A stretch of DNA of 64,000 nucleotides from Rhodoferax sp. U2-2l. Lineage in GTDB: Bacteria; Pseudomonadota; Gammaproteobacteria; Burkholderiales; Burkholderiaceae_C. Each line of letters begins with the position of its first letter. Position 1 is the stretch's first letter. The stretch lies in assembly GCF_020594515.1 (NCBI RefSeq), contig NZ_JAJCTH010000011.1, positions 62,001 through 126,000 of the forward strand, read 5' to 3'. Positions 35,035-43,968 of this stretch are shown here, piece by piece. The notes under the pieces were generated by a model, which saw only the letters and a list, made by a program, of their open reading frames with translations, was not told the origin of the DNA and did no database searches. A program made the translations under genes and the position numbers.

Positions 35035-38000
35035 ACGCACTCAACCCCGAAATGTCACGCCCTTGCGCACGTTTTTGCAGCAACGGCACCAACTCTTTCA
35101 TCAGCACCGTTTCTGCCTGGGCGCGTGCCTTCCAGCCCAAGTCCAGCGGGGCCATCAGGTCACTGAGCGCTTCACCGTCAAAAATCATGCGCTGCAAGAT
35201 GCCATCGACAAAGGTTTGCAGGTCGGCAGGAGCCAGTTGATGCCGGGTGGCTATTGAACTCAGCTCGGTGCTGTCTTTTTCCTTTTTGAACCGGGTGTAG
35301 CCCTCACGGATGGCGGTCTCGCTCAGGCCCTCGCCCGCCTTCAGGGTGTTGATGTAGGCGGCAATGTCGTCGCGCTCGTTCATGAACTTGGCGTCGGCCA
35401 AGATCAGGCCAATCAGCTCGTCCTTGGTCATCTTCTGTTTGCCGGTGCCCTGCGAATACCGGGACATCAGGCCCATGATGTAGTCGTAGTCAATGACCGC
35501 GCTGGCAAACAGCACAAACTCAAAGTCGAGCTGGTCTACAGCGGCGGCGTCGCTGCCTGCCGCGCCACCATGGTCTTGCTTGGCCTGTTGGGCTTTCAGG
35601 CGCTGAGCGGTTTCAAGGTACGCACCGCGAAAGGCTTGCAGGTCCACTGCGGGCAAGATGTGTTCGATGGCTACGGTGTTGTCTTCGGTCAAGTCGGTGT
35701 ACTGATCGAGCTGGGTTTTGAGGCGCTGCACTTCTTTGAAATTTTTGATGAAGGCGGCGCGGGCGTCGTCGCCCTTGAGGCTGTGCACGGCTTCGGGCGT
35801 GCAAGCCAAGCCCTGGCTTTGCATGAAATCAGCCAGTTTGGTGACGGCGGCGTCCAGCTTCTGGATAACCACCGGGGCCTTGTCCACCAGCCAGATTTCA
35901 CGGGCCTGTTCAGCAGTCTTTTCACCGGAGAACATAGCGATAGCGGCATCCACTGCGTCTTTTTGATAGCGGAAGTCGAGGATGTTGCCGTAGGGCTTGG
36001 TGCCGTTGAGCACGCGGTTGGTGCGCGAAAACGCCTGTATCAGGCCATGGTGCTTGAGGTTTTTGTCCACATACAGCGTGTTGAGGTATTTGCTGTCAAA
36101 GCCGGTGAGCAGCATGTCGACCACTATTGTGATGTCGATTTTTTTGGCTGCCGGGTAGTCGGCATTGGGCCACTGCTGGTCTTTGATCCGCTTTTGCACG
36201 TCCTGGTAATACAAGTCGAATTCGCTCAGCTGATGGTTGGTGCCGTAGCGGGTGTTGTATTGGCCCAAGATGGCTTTGAGGGCGGTCTTTTTGCCATCGG
36301 GGTCGACCTGGTTGTCTTGCTTTTCTTGCGGCAGGTCTTGCTGCAGTTGCTTCACATCGGCATTGCCCTCCGCCGGGGGCGAAAACACGCAGGCGATGTT
36401 CAGGGGCACAAAAGCGGGGTCTGCCGCTTGCTTGGCCTTTTGCAGGTCGGCAAACAGGCTGTGGTATTCGATGGCGTCATTGATGCTGGCGGTGGCCAGG
36501 ATGGCGTTGAAGCGGCGGCCTGCAGTGGCCGTGTCGTGTTTGGCCAGGATGGCTTCAATGACGGCCCTTTTGGCCAGGGCCTCACCGGCCTTGGGTGGGT
36601 TTTTCCCCTCTGGCTTGAAGTAGTCCACATGGAAACGCAGCACGTTGGCGTCTTCAATGGCGTGGGTGATGGTGTAGGCGTGTAGCTGCTTTTGGAAGAT
36701 GTCTTCGGTGGTGCGGTACTGGCCTTCCTCACCCTCGAACTGCTTGACCGTGGCGTTCTTTTCAAAGATGGGCGTGCCGGTAAAGCCAAAGAGCTGGGCT
36801 TTCGGGAAAAAGGTCTTGATGGCGTCATGGTTGTCGCCAAACTGCGAGCGGTGGCATTCGTCAAAGATGAAGACGATGCGTTTGTCGGCGAGCGGTGCCA
36901 GCTGCTCTTTGAAGGTGGCCTTGCCGTCTTTCTTTTGTTGTTTGTTGCGTTTGCTGTTTTCATCCAACGCCAAACCCAGCTTCTGGATGGTGGTGACGAT
37001 GACCTTGTCGGCATAGTCGTCAGACAGCAGGCGGCGCACCAGCGTGGCGGTGTTGGTGTTTTCCTCTACGCAGCCTTCTTGGAAGCGGTTGAATTCTTCG
37101 CGGGTTTGGCGGTCCAGGTCTTTGCGGTCCACCACAAAGAGGCATTTCTCGATGTCGGGGTTGTCCTTGAGCAGGGTGGAGGCTTTGAAGGAGGTGAGTG
37201 TTTTGCCGCTGCCGGTGGTGTGCCAGATGTAGCCGTTGCCGCAGTTCTGGTGGATGCAGTCCACGATTTGTTTGACCGCGTACACCTGGTATGGGCGCAT
37301 CATCAGCAGCTTTTGTTCACTGGCCACCAGCACCATGTAGCGGCTGATGGTCTGGCCCAGGGTGCACTTCACCAAAAACTTGTCGGCAAACTCGTCGAGC
37401 TGGGTGATCTTGTTGTTGGCTTCGTCCGCAAACTGGTAAATGGGCAAAAAGCGCTCGTCCGCATTAAACGCAAAGTGACGCGTGTTGTTGTTGGCGAAGT
37501 AATAGGTGTTGGTGCGGTTGCTGACGATGAAAAGCTGCAAAAAGCACAGCAGCGTCTTGGTGTAGCCGTTGCCGGGGTCGTTTTTGTAGTCAACGATCTG
37601 CTCCATGGCGCGGCGCGGGTTGATACCCAGCGTTTTGAGCTCAATCTGCACACAGGGCACGCCGTTGATCAGGATAAGCACGTCATACCGGTGGTGGCTG
37701 TAGTCGGTGTTGATGCGCAGCTGGTTGACCACCTCGAAGGTGTTTTTGCACCAGTCTTTGATGTTGACCAGGGTGTAGTTCAGCGGTGTGCCGTCTTCAC
37801 GCGTGAACGCGTTGATGCTGCGCAGGGTCTTGCCCGCCGTGAACACGTCGGGGGTGACGATGTCGTCGAGCAGACGGGCGAACTCGCCGTCTGAGAGCTT
37901 GACGCGGTTGAGCGCTTCAAACTTCTCGCGGAAGTTGCGCTCAAGCGCGGCACGGTCGCGAATGTCTTGGCGGTACTCGTACTTCAGCCCCTGCAGCTTG

Positions 38001-38089
38001 CCGATAAAGCCGTATTCGATCTGATCTTCTTTGACAACGTGACTCGGCTTGCTGGCAGGCTGGTCGTAGGTGAAGTGGGACGGGGGCAT
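35024..38089 (-). CDS. hsdR: Type I restriction endonuclease subunit HsdR
   Basis: A 1021-residue motor and nuclease subunit, close to EcoR124I HsdR (type IC). The nuclease motif is Asp136, Glu150 and Lys152, with the same spacing as EcoR124I (151, 165, 167). Helicase motifs are Walker A H-T-T-G-S-G-K-T (290-297), D-E-C-H (410-413), F-G-F-T-G-T-P, and Q-A-F-S-R-T-N-R. It translocates and cuts unmethylated DNA with HsdS and HsdM. It is the first gene of the operon. The ATG at 38089 starts the homology; 15 upstream codons are open. Confidence 0.96.
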   Translation of the reverse strand: MPPSHFTYDQPASKPSHVVKEDQIEYGFIGKLQGLKYEYRQDIRDRAALERNFREKFEALNRVKLSDGEFARLLDDIVTPDVFTAGKTLRSINAFTREDGTPLNYTLVNIKDWCKNTFEVVNQLRINTDYSHHRYDVLILINGVPCVQIELKTLGINPRRAMEQIVDYKNDPGNGYTKTLLCFLQLFIVSNRTNTYYFANNNTRHFAFNADERFLPIYQFADEANNKITQLDEFADKFLVKCTLGQTISRYMVLVASEQKLLMMRPYQVYAVKQIVDCIHQNCGNGYIWHTTGSGKTLTSFKASTLLKDNPDIEKCLFVVDRKDLDRQTREEFNRFQEGCVEENTNTATLVRRLLSDDYADKVIVTTIQKLGLALDENSKRNKQQKKDGKATFKEQLAPLADKRIVFIFDECHRSQFGDNHDAIKTFFPKAQLFGFTGTPIFEKNATVKQFEGEEGQYRTTEDIFQKQLHAYTITHAIEDANVLRFHVDYFKPEGKNPPKAGEALAKRAVIEAILAKHDTATAGRRFNAILATASINDAIEYHSLFADLQKAKQAADPAFVPLNIACVFSPPAEGNADVKQLQQDLPQEKQDNQVDPDGKKTALKAILGQYNTRYGTNHQLSEFDLYYQDVQKRIKDQQWPNADYPAAKKIDITIVVDMLLTGFDSKYLNTLYVDKNLKHHGLIQAFSRTNRVLNGTKPYGNILDFRYQKDAVDAAIAMFSGEKTAEQAREIWLVDKAPVVIQKLDAAVTKLADFMQSQGLACTPEAVHSLKGDDARAAFIKNFKEVQRLKTQLDQYTDLTEDNTVAIEHILPAVDLQAFRGAYLETAQRLKAQQAKQDHGGAAGSDAAAVDQLDFEFVLFASAVIDYDYIMGLMSRYSQGTGKQKMTKDELIGLILADAKFMNERDDIAAYINTLKAGEGLSETAIREGYTRFKKEKDSTELSSIATRHQLAPADLQTFVDGILQRMIFDGEALSDLMAPLDLGWKARAQAETVLMKELVPLLQKRAQGRDISGLSAYEQ

Positions 38090-38129
38090 GGTTGAAAGAT
38101 CGCGCTTTTCGGATGACCGGGGTGAAACC

Positions 38130-38147
38130 GGCAATCTTACGATTGCC
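38130..38147. promoter_or_regulatory. Short inverted repeat upstream of hsdR
   Basis: GGCAATC-TTAC-GATTGCC, 7-bp arms and a 4-nt loop, 41 bp before the hsdR start in the only plausible promoter region of the operon. Candidate operator or leader hairpin. No convincing -10/-35 pair was seen. Confidence 0.35.
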
Positions 38148-38203
38148 TATCCCTCTTTCCCCAGAAAACTCGCCCTCGTTTTTGCAATAGGACGACACGT
38201 ATG

Positions 38204-38234
38204 GCGCTCATGTCGTTTCTGACGACATGAGCGC
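38204..38234. terminator. 13-bp perfect inverted repeat between the NDUFA9-like gene and hsdR
   Basis: GCGCTCATGTCGT (38204-38216) and its exact complement (38222-38234), 5-nt loop. It starts 12 bp past the end of the NDUFA9-like gene, so it fits a transcription stop for it, but there is no T-run. It marks the right edge of the defence island and could instead be an operator. Confidence 0.5.
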
Positions 38235-38246
38235 GCCAGCTTGCCC

Positions 38247-39209
38247 CTACCTCCCCTGCAAATACCCCTGAGCAATCGGCTGCAAGGCCGAGGCGGTGAT
38301 GCCCAGGGAGTCCAGGCCCGGGAATTTGCCAGTGGCCACGTTGGGCACTTTCATCGAGTCGAGGTTGTCGGTGCTCATCACCGGCTCACCCGGTGCCAGG
38401 CCCATCAGTTTGGCTTGCAGGCGGGCGGCCCAGTCGGGCAGGCCAAACACGGGGCGGCCAAAACCACCACCCAGGCCCGCCAGCTGGCCGGACAGTTGCA
38501 CCAGCTGTTTCAGGGTGAACACCTCGGGGCCGACCACTTCGATGGTGCGTGGTGAGGCCGCTTGACTGGCGCCAGCCAGGCAACGCACCACGGCGCTGGC
38601 CACGTCTTGCACCCACACCGGCTGAAACTGCGCGTTGGCACCGGCCAGCGGCAGCACCGGGAAGATTTTTTGCAACTTGGCAAACACGTTGAGGAACTTG
38701 TCCTGGGCACCAAAAATCACGCTCGGGCGCAGGATGCTCAGGTCAAAGCCGCCGCGCTCGCTGCTGCCTGCCACCGCACCGGTGGCGGCCTGGATCAGCA
38801 CCGCCTCACCCTCGCCTTTGGAGCGCAAATACATCGACGGTAGGGTTTGTGGCTGCAGCGCATCGGTGCCCAGGGCGCTGACATGCACCAGCTGTTTCAC
38901 GCCGTGGGCCAGGCAAGCCTTGGCAATTTTTCGTGGCAGGGCCACATGGGTGCACTCAAACGCGTCTTGTGTGCCGTGCAGGATGGCCACCAGGTTGACC
39001 ACAGCGTCGTGTCCAGCCACGGCCTGGGCCAGGGCTGCTTCATTGTGCACATCGAGTTCCAGCACGGTTAGGCCGGGCAGCAGCTTGATGTGGTTCGCGT
39101 TGGCGCGCCGCCTTGTGGGCACGGTGACGGCCCAGCCGTCACGCACCAGTTTTTCACACACATGGGCACCTACAAAGCCGGTACCCCCAAGCACAAGGAT
39201 TTTTTTCAT
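38247..39209 (-). CDS. Complex I NDUFA9-like NAD(P)-binding protein
   Basis: A 320-residue atypical SDR. The start M-K-K-I-L-V-L-G-G-T-G-F-V-G-A-H-V carries the G-x-x-G-x-x-G nucleotide loop, and L-V-A-I-L-H-G, V-H-V-S-A-L-G-T-D and R-S-K-G-E-G-E follow the NDUFA9 / YwnB-like pattern. Catalytic Tyr is replaced in the usual Y-x-x-x-K (S-M-Y-L-R-S-K). In bacteria this group is a stand-alone protein, possibly a reductase linked to quinone or hopanoid metabolism; function uncertain. Confidence 0.85.
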   Translation of the reverse strand: MKKILVLGGTGFVGAHVCEKLVRDGWAVTVPTRRRANANHIKLLPGLTVLELDVHNEAALAQAVAGHDAVVNLVAILHGTQDAFECTHVALPRKIAKACLAHGVKQLVHVSALGTDALQPQTLPSMYLRSKGEGEAVLIQAATGAVAGSSERGGFDLSILRPSVIFGAQDKFLNVFAKLQKIFPVLPLAGANAQFQPVWVQDVASAVVRCLAGASQAASPRTIEVVGPEVFTLKQLVQLSGQLAGLGGGFGRPVFGLPDWAARLQAKLMGLAPGEPVMSTDNLDSMKVPNVATGKFPGLDSLGITASALQPIAQGYLQGR

Positions 39210-39326
39210 GGCTGCATCATGTCTCAAATGGGCGCTGAAATCCGCTTAAGCGCACAGATAGCCCGACGCTGCCACAGGGCACCCGCCGCAGTGGCCGATT
39301 GAAGCCATCAACACACTATGCTAACA

Positions 39327-39370
39327 ATAGCTAGATGCCCAATAAATCCGGGGCCAGAGGCCAAAAAAAA
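39327..39370. repeat. Dispersed ~45-bp element, copy 2
   Basis: ATAGCTAGATGCCC ... GGCCAGAGGCC followed by an A-run, in the 198-bp spacer between the NDUFA9-like gene and murB. It shares the skeleton of the copies at 26746, 42645 and 53637. The rest of the spacer (39210-39407) shows nothing else. Confidence 0.45.
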
Positions 39371-39407
39371 CACAAACTATCCGTTGCGGCCTGTTACCGA
39401 AAGCAGC

Positions 39408-40481
39408 TCACACCACCACCGGTTCGGGCTCGAGCCAAATACCAAATCGCTCGTAGACACTGGTCTGGATTGCTTTGGCCAGGGTCATGACCTCACCACC
39501 GGTGGCGCCATCGGGGCCGTCGACCGAGCCACGGTTCACCAGCACCAGCGCCTGTTTCTCGTAGACGCCCGCTTTGCCGACCGACTTGCCGCGCCAGCCG
39601 CAGGCGTCGATCAGCCAACCCGCCGCCAGCTTGAAGCTGCCGTCGGCCAGCGGGTAAAACACCACCTTGGGGTCGCGGCCAATGATGTCGGCGCACTGCT
39701 CGGGTGTCACCGTGGGGTTCTTGAAGAAACTGCCCGCGTTGCCAATCACCGCCGGATCGGGCAGTTTGGCGCGGCGGATCTCACACACCCAGTCAAACAG
39801 CTGCTGCGCGGTGGGCTGGTCCACACCGTGCTCGGCCATTTTTTTCTCGAGGTCCAGGTAACCCAGCACCGGTTTCCAGGGTTTGGGCAGGGCAAAACGC
39901 ACACGCAGGATCAGCGCCCGGTCTTTGAGGCCAATGGCCTGCTGGCCCGCATCTGGATTGGCTGCACTGCTATGTTTAAAAACAGAGTCACGGTAACCGA
40001 AGGCGCATTGGGCGGCGTTCAGGGTGAACACCTGACCAGTCACCAGGTCAATCGCGTCGAGCGAATCAAAGCGGTCCTGCAGCTCCACCCCATAAGCGCC
40101 GATGTTCTGCACCGGCGCGGCGCCCACGGTGCCCGGGATCAGCGCCATGTTCTCCAGGCCGGGCCAGCCCTGCGCCAGCGTCCAGGCCACAAAATCGTGC
40201 CAGTTTTCACCGGCACCGGCTTCAACGATGACCGCTTTGTCGGTCTCGGCCACCAGTTGGCGGCCCAAAATCTCGACCTTGAGCACCAGTGGTTTGACAT
40301 CACCGGTAAGGATCACATTGCTGCCGCCGCCCAGCACAAATTTGGGCAAATCGACCCACAGCGGGTCGGCCAGCAGGGTGCTGATGTCGGCTTGGGTGCT
40401 GATGTGGGCCAGCGCATTGGCTTTGGCCAGGATGTGAAAGCTGTTGTAGGCCTGTAGCGGCACATTGTTCTGAACTAACAT
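39408..40481 (-). CDS. murB: UDP-N-acetylenolpyruvoylglucosamine reductase
   Basis: A 357-residue type I MurB. It reduces UDP-GlcNAc-enolpyruvate to UDP-MurNAc with NADPH and FAD in peptidoglycan synthesis. Seen: Y-N-S-F-H-I near the start, L-G-G-G-S-N-V-I-L (FAD loop), [19 protein letters not shown], and [10 protein letters not shown] (catalytic Ser). An ATG at 40499 is an alternative start. Divergent from yajQ with 37 bp between starts. Confidence 0.95.
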   Translation of the reverse strand: MLVQNNVPLQAYNSFHILAKANALAHISTQADISTLLADPLWVDLPKFVLGGGSNVILTGDVKPLVLKVEILGRQLVAETDKAVIVEAGAGENWHDFVAWTLAQGWPGLENMALIPGTVGAAPVQNIGAYGVELQDRFDSLDAIDLVTGQVFTLNAAQCAFGYRDSVFKHSSAANPDAGQQAIGLKDRALILRVRFALPKPWKPVLGYLDLEKKMAEHGVDQPTAQQLFDWVCEIRRAKLPDPAVIGNAGSFFKNPTVTPEQCADIIGRDPKVVFYPLADGSFKLAAGWLIDACGWRGKSVGKAGVYEKQALVLVNRGSVDGPDGATGGEVMTLAKAIQTSVYERFGIWLEPEPVVV

Positions 40482-40518
40482 GGCGGAATTGTCGAACATT
40501 TATTTAGCGAGAACTCTT

Positions 40519-41004
40519 ATGCCCTCTTTTGACACCGTTTGTGAAGCCAAGATGGTGGACGTGAAACACGCCGTGGAAAACACGTCCAAAGAAATTGCCA
40601 CCCGTTTTGACTTCAAAGGCACACCCGCCGCTGTCGAACTCAAAGACAAGGAAATCACCCTGATTGGGGACGCCGACTTCCAGCTCAGCCAGATCGAGGA
40701 CATCCTGCGCAACAAACTCACCAAACGCGAGGTGGATGTGCGTTTTCTAGACAAGGGTGACGTCCAGAAAATCGGCGGTGACAAGGTCAAGCAGGTCATC
40801 AAGATCCGCGACGGCATCGAGACCGAGTTGGCCAAAAAAATCCAGCGCCTGATCAAGGACAGCAAGATCAAGGTGCAGGCTGCCATCCAGGACGGAAAAT
40901 TGCGCGTCACCGGCAAAGACCGCGACGACCTGCAGGCCGCCCAAGCCCTGATGCGCAAGGAAATCACCGACATTCCCCTGAGTTTTGACAACTACCGCGA
41001 CTGA
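40519..41004 (+). CDS. yajQ: YajQ family nucleotide-binding protein
   Basis: A 161-residue protein, the normal length. M-P-S-F-D at the start, T-R-F-D-F-K-G-T, and the C-terminal S-F-D-N-Y-R-D are hallmarks. YajQ homologues bind nucleic acid or cyclic di-GMP and affect virulence and biofilm genes in some species. Its last base is the first base of the next ATG, so the protease gene is coupled. Confidence 0.94.
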   Translation: MPSFDTVCEAKMVDVKHAVENTSKEIATRFDFKGTPAAVELKDKEITLIGDADFQLSQIEDILRNKLTKREVDVRFLDKGDVQKIGGDKVKQVIKIRDGIETELAKKIQRLIKDSKIKVQAAIQDGKLRVTGKDRDDLQAAQALMRKEITDIPLSFDNYRD

Positions 41005-41666
41005 TGCACCCGCTGCTGCGCACCCTGCCCGCCGTGGCCAGCGCGATGCTGCTGTGCACTGTGGCCTTGCCGAGCGCCGCCCAAAATGTGGCGCTGGCTG
41101 GCCTGCTGGGCAGCAAGGCGCTGCTGGTGATCGACGGCGGCCAGCCGCGCAGTCTGGCACCGGGAGAATCTCACGAAGGCGTCAAACTGCTCAGCCTGCA
41201 GGGTGATCAAGCCACGGTGGAAATGGCGGGCGAGCGCATGTTGTTGCGCCTGGGCGGCACACCGGTCAGCGTGGGTGGCTCTGGCGATGCCGCGGGTGGC
41301 AACAAGCTGGTGCTGAATGCTGACGCACGTGGCCATTTCATGACGCAGGGGCAGATCAACGGGCGCAGCGCGTCGATGATGGTCGACACGGGCGCCTCCA
41401 TGGTCAGCCTGTCGGCAGAGCAAGCCCGGCAATTGGGCCTCAATTACACACAGGGGCGGCCACAAGCCATGAGCACGGCCAATGGCGTCATTCCCGCCTG
41501 GCGCATCAAGCTCGACCAACTGCGCGTGGGCAGCGTCACGCTGTACAACATGGACGCGGTGGTGTCCGAAGGCGCCATGCCTTACGTGCTGCTGGGCAAC
41601 AACTTTCTGAGCCGCTTCCAGATGAACCGCAACAACGATCAGATGGTGCTGGACAAGCGTTTTTGA
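41004..41666 (+). CDS. Retropepsin-like aspartic protease (TIGR02281 clan)
   Basis: A 220-residue protein with a signal peptide (about residues 1-26, ending S-A-A-Q). The protease-like domain lies in the second half, with the active-site D-T-G-A-S in M-M-V-D-T-G-A-S-M-V-S-L and V-L-L-G-N-N-F-L-S-R-F near the end. One D-T-G per chain implies a homodimer, like retroviral proteases. Periplasmic; substrate unknown. Overlaps yajQ by one base. Confidence 0.88.
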   Translation: MHPLLRTLPAVASAMLLCTVALPSAAQNVALAGLLGSKALLVIDGGQPRSLAPGESHEGVKLLSLQGDQATVEMAGERMLLRLGGTPVSVGGSGDAAGGNKLVLNADARGHFMTQGQINGRSASMMVDTGASMVSLSAEQARQLGLNYTQGRPQAMSTANGVIPAWRIKLDQLRVGSVTLYNMDAVVSEGAMPYVLLGNNFLSRFQMNRNNDQMVLDKRF

Positions 41667-41668
41667 GC

Positions 41669-42634
41669 ATGGCGCTGATCGTTAAAACCGAAGACGAGTA
41701 CGAGGACTTGCTCGGCCAATGGTCTGACCTCGAGTCCGGGCTGGCGATGGTGTTGACGCATCCTGACAGCGTGCAGGAATTCAGCCAGCGCATTCACCAG
41801 TACGACCGCTGGCTGCAGGACTTGCTCAGACAAGACACCGACGTCAGCCTGTACCTGCTTTTTCAGCTCGCGACCAAGTCGCCAGTGGGTTACAGCGCCT
41901 CGCATGCCCTGGTGTGCGCCGTGTTGTGCGACCTGATCGCCACCGACTTTGCCCTGCCCCGCAGCCAGCGCGACAGCCTGGTGCGCGCCGCGCTCACCAT
42001 GAACGTGGCCATGACCGTGCTGCAGGACGAGATGGCCAGCCAGCGCAGCCGCCCCACGCGCGAACAGCAGGCCGCCATCAACGAGCACCCGATCAAAGGT
42101 GCCGAGATGCTGGCGGGCAAGGGCATCACCGACGCGCTGTGGCTGGATGTGGTGCGGCTGCACCATGTCGAAGACCGCTCGCCCGTGGCATTGATCATGC
42201 TGCCCGCGCCACGGCGACTGGCGCATATTCTGCTGGTGGTCGACCGCTACGCCGCCATGATCAGCCCGCGTGAGTCGCGCGAAGGGCAAAGTGCCGCCGA
42301 CTCGGCCCGCCACCTGATCCAGGGCCACACCGAACACGGCGGCGCCATCGGGCAGGCGCTGGTTCGCAGGGTGGGGTTTTGCCCGCCAGGCACCTTTGTG
42401 CAACTGGAAGACGGGCGCGTGGCCATCGTCACGCGGCGCACCCAACAGATCAACCAACCCGACGTGGTGGTGGTGATGGACGCGCAGGCCAAGCTGATCC
42501 GCCCACCGCTGTTACATGCCACCTCGGGTGCGGGCGCGGGCATTGCGTCGGCGCTGCTGGCCTCGGCCGTGCGTGAGCGGGTCAACCACCACCTGATTCT
42601 GCAAATTGGGGCTGCGAGTGCCGTCCCCGCCTGA
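41669..42634 (+). CDS. HD-domain (degenerate HD-GYP-like) protein
   Basis: A 321-residue protein resembling HD-GYP phosphodiesterases of cyclic di-GMP. The E-H-P-I-K-G-A-E-M-L and V-V-R-L-H-H-V-E-D motifs are clear. The first metal site reads S-A-S-H-A-L-V rather than H-D, and no G-Y-P is seen, so activity may be lost. The C-terminal 80 residues (F-V-Q-L-E-D-G-R-V-A-I-V-T-R-R) fit the beta domain seen after many HD-GYP modules. It starts 2 bp after the protease. Confidence 0.72.
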   Translation: MALIVKTEDEYEDLLGQWSDLESGLAMVLTHPDSVQEFSQRIHQYDRWLQDLLRQDTDVSLYLLFQLATKSPVGYSASHALVCAVLCDLIATDFALPRSQRDSLVRAALTMNVAMTVLQDEMASQRSRPTREQQAAINEHPIKGAEMLAGKGITDALWLDVVRLHHVEDRSPVALIMLPAPRRLAHILLVVDRYAAMISPRESREGQSAADSARHLIQGHTEHGGAIGQALVRRVGFCPPGTFVQLEDGRVAIVTRRTQQINQPDVVVVMDAQAKLIRPPLLHATSGAGAGIASALLASAVRERVNHHLILQIGAASAVPA

Positions 42635-42644
42635 ACCGTTAGGG

Positions 42645-42689
42645 ATAGCTGCCAGCCCATGATCCATAAGGACTGAAGGCCGTTTTGAT
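42645..42689. repeat. Dispersed ~45-bp element, copy 3
   Basis: ATAGCTGCCAGCCC, CCATAAGGACTGAAGGCC, TTTTGAT. It ends two bases before the start codon of the 42692 gene, the same arrangement as copy 1 at argG, and supplies that gene's only upstream leader. Confidence 0.5.
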
Positions 42690-42691
42690 CT

Positions 42692-43204
42692 ATGAACGCT
42701 GAAGAACCTGAAGGCACCCAGCCGCACGAAACCCGCCTGAACCGGGCCCTGCGCACCCTGCTCCACACCCAGCGCGTGGCCGCCCTGGGCACGCTCAATG
42801 GGCAGGGCAAGCCATTTGTGTCGATGGTGCCGTTTGCCATTGAGCCACACCGTGGCGCGCTGATCATCCATGTCAGCCAGTTGGCGCCGCACACGCGTTA
42901 CCTGATGTCTGACCCAACGGTGTCGATGCTGGTGATGCAGGCCGAGGTGCCGGGGGAGCCGGTGCACGCCCTGCCCCGCCTGTCGCTGGAGGGCACCGCT
43001 GCCCGCCTGATGCCTGACAGCGCAGACTGGCGGGCTGCCAAAAGCGCCTATCTCGCGCGCTTTCCTGACGCGGAAATGATGACCCACTTGGGTGATTTCA
43101 GCTTTTTTGCCATCACCGCCCTGGCCGCGCGACAGGTGGCGGGTTTCGGTGCAGCCCGATCGGTGGCGCCCGAGGATTTGGCCAGCGTGCTCAAGCCGCG
43201 CTGA
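42692..43204 (+). CDS. Pyridoxamine 5'-phosphate oxidase-fold protein (HugZ-like)
   Basis: A 170-residue split-barrel flavin or heme-binding protein. R-V-A-A-L-G-T-L-N-G-Q-G-K-P-F-V-S-M-V-P-F is the typical strand pair, H-T-R-Y-L-M-S-D-P-T-V-S-M-L and the end A-R-Q-V-A-G-F-G-A-A-R also fit. Related HugZ/HutZ proteins degrade or store heme, but its C-terminal heme motif is absent here. Most likely an FMN-binding oxidoreductase of unknown substrate. Confidence 0.8.
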   Translation: MNAEEPEGTQPHETRLNRALRTLLHTQRVAALGTLNGQGKPFVSMVPFAIEPHRGALIIHVSQLAPHTRYLMSDPTVSMLVMQAEVPGEPVHALPRLSLEGTAARLMPDSADWRAAKSAYLARFPDAEMMTHLGDFSFFAITALAARQVAGFGAARSVAPEDLASVLKPR

Positions 43205-43257
43205 TGCTGGCAGGTGTGGCGGACACGATCCGCCCGGCGGGCCTTGGCAACGTCAGG

Positions 43258-43968
43258 TCAGACCGGCGACGGTACACCCTCGATAAAGGCGACGATCATG
43301 CGCGCCACGACAGCGCCGTCATGCCCCTTGGCCAGGCTGTCGGTACACGCCAGATACTGCGCCTCGCCCAGCGCCACACGCCGTTTGTCGAGCAAAAACG
43401 CGCTGTAGGCTTCCACAAACTCCGGGTGCGGCTGCACACAAAACACCCGGTCATCCACCGCGAAGGCCGCCACCGGGCAAAAGTCGCTGGTGGCCAGCAG
43501 CGTGGCGCCTTCGGGCAAGTCAAACACCTGGTCCTGGTGGCTGGCCAGCAAGCCCAGGTCAGTGCGTCCTTGGGCCATGTCGGGCGCCAGCCATTGGTAG
43601 GCCATGCGCCCGGCACCCCAACCCTGCGGCGCCCGGCCGACCCGTGCGCCCAGACACAGCGCAATCAACTGGTGGCCAAAACAGATGCCAATCAATTTCT
43701 TTTTGGCCTGCAGCAGCTGCTCGACCTGCTGGCGCAACGCCAGCACCCAGGGCTCTTGCGAGAAAGCGTCGGCCCGGCTGCCGGTCAACAACACCGCGTC
43801 ATACGCATCAAATGACGCAGGATAGTGCCCCTGCATGGTGTTGAACAGGTCGATCTGGCCGGTGGCACCGGCATCGCGCAGCAGGCGCTCCGTCATGGCG
43901 CCATAACTTTGGTAGATCGGCGCTACCGCCGGGTCGAGGTAATCGTTGTCGAGGATGCAGAGTTTCAT
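43258..43968 (-). CDS. Class I glutamine amidotransferase
   Basis: A 236-residue GATase1 protein. Catalytic Cys in I-G-I-C-F-G-H-Q, His-x-Glu in V-Q-P-H-P-E-F. It is a stand-alone version without synthetase domain, similar to the GMP-synthase-like amidotransferases or gamma-glutamyl hydrolases of unknown substrate. Its start overlaps plsY by 4 bp. Confidence 0.88.
   Translation of the reverse strand: MKLCILDNDYLDPAVAPIYQSYGAMTERLLRDAGATGQIDLFNTMQGHYPASFDAYDAVLLTGSRADAFSQEPWVLALRQQVEQLLQAKKKLIGICFGHQLIALCLGARVGRAPQGWGAGRMAYQWLAPDMAQGRTDLGLLASHQDQVFDLPEGATLLATSDFCPVAAFAVDDRVFCVQPHPEFVEAYSAFLLDKRRVALGEAQYLACTDSLAKGHDGAVVARMIVAFIEGVPSPV

Noticed and set aside
28203-38246. Prophage or integrative element because of the KilA-N gene
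   Set aside because: No integrase, terminase, structural genes, attachment-site duplication or tRNA boundary was seen; the flanking genes are core.
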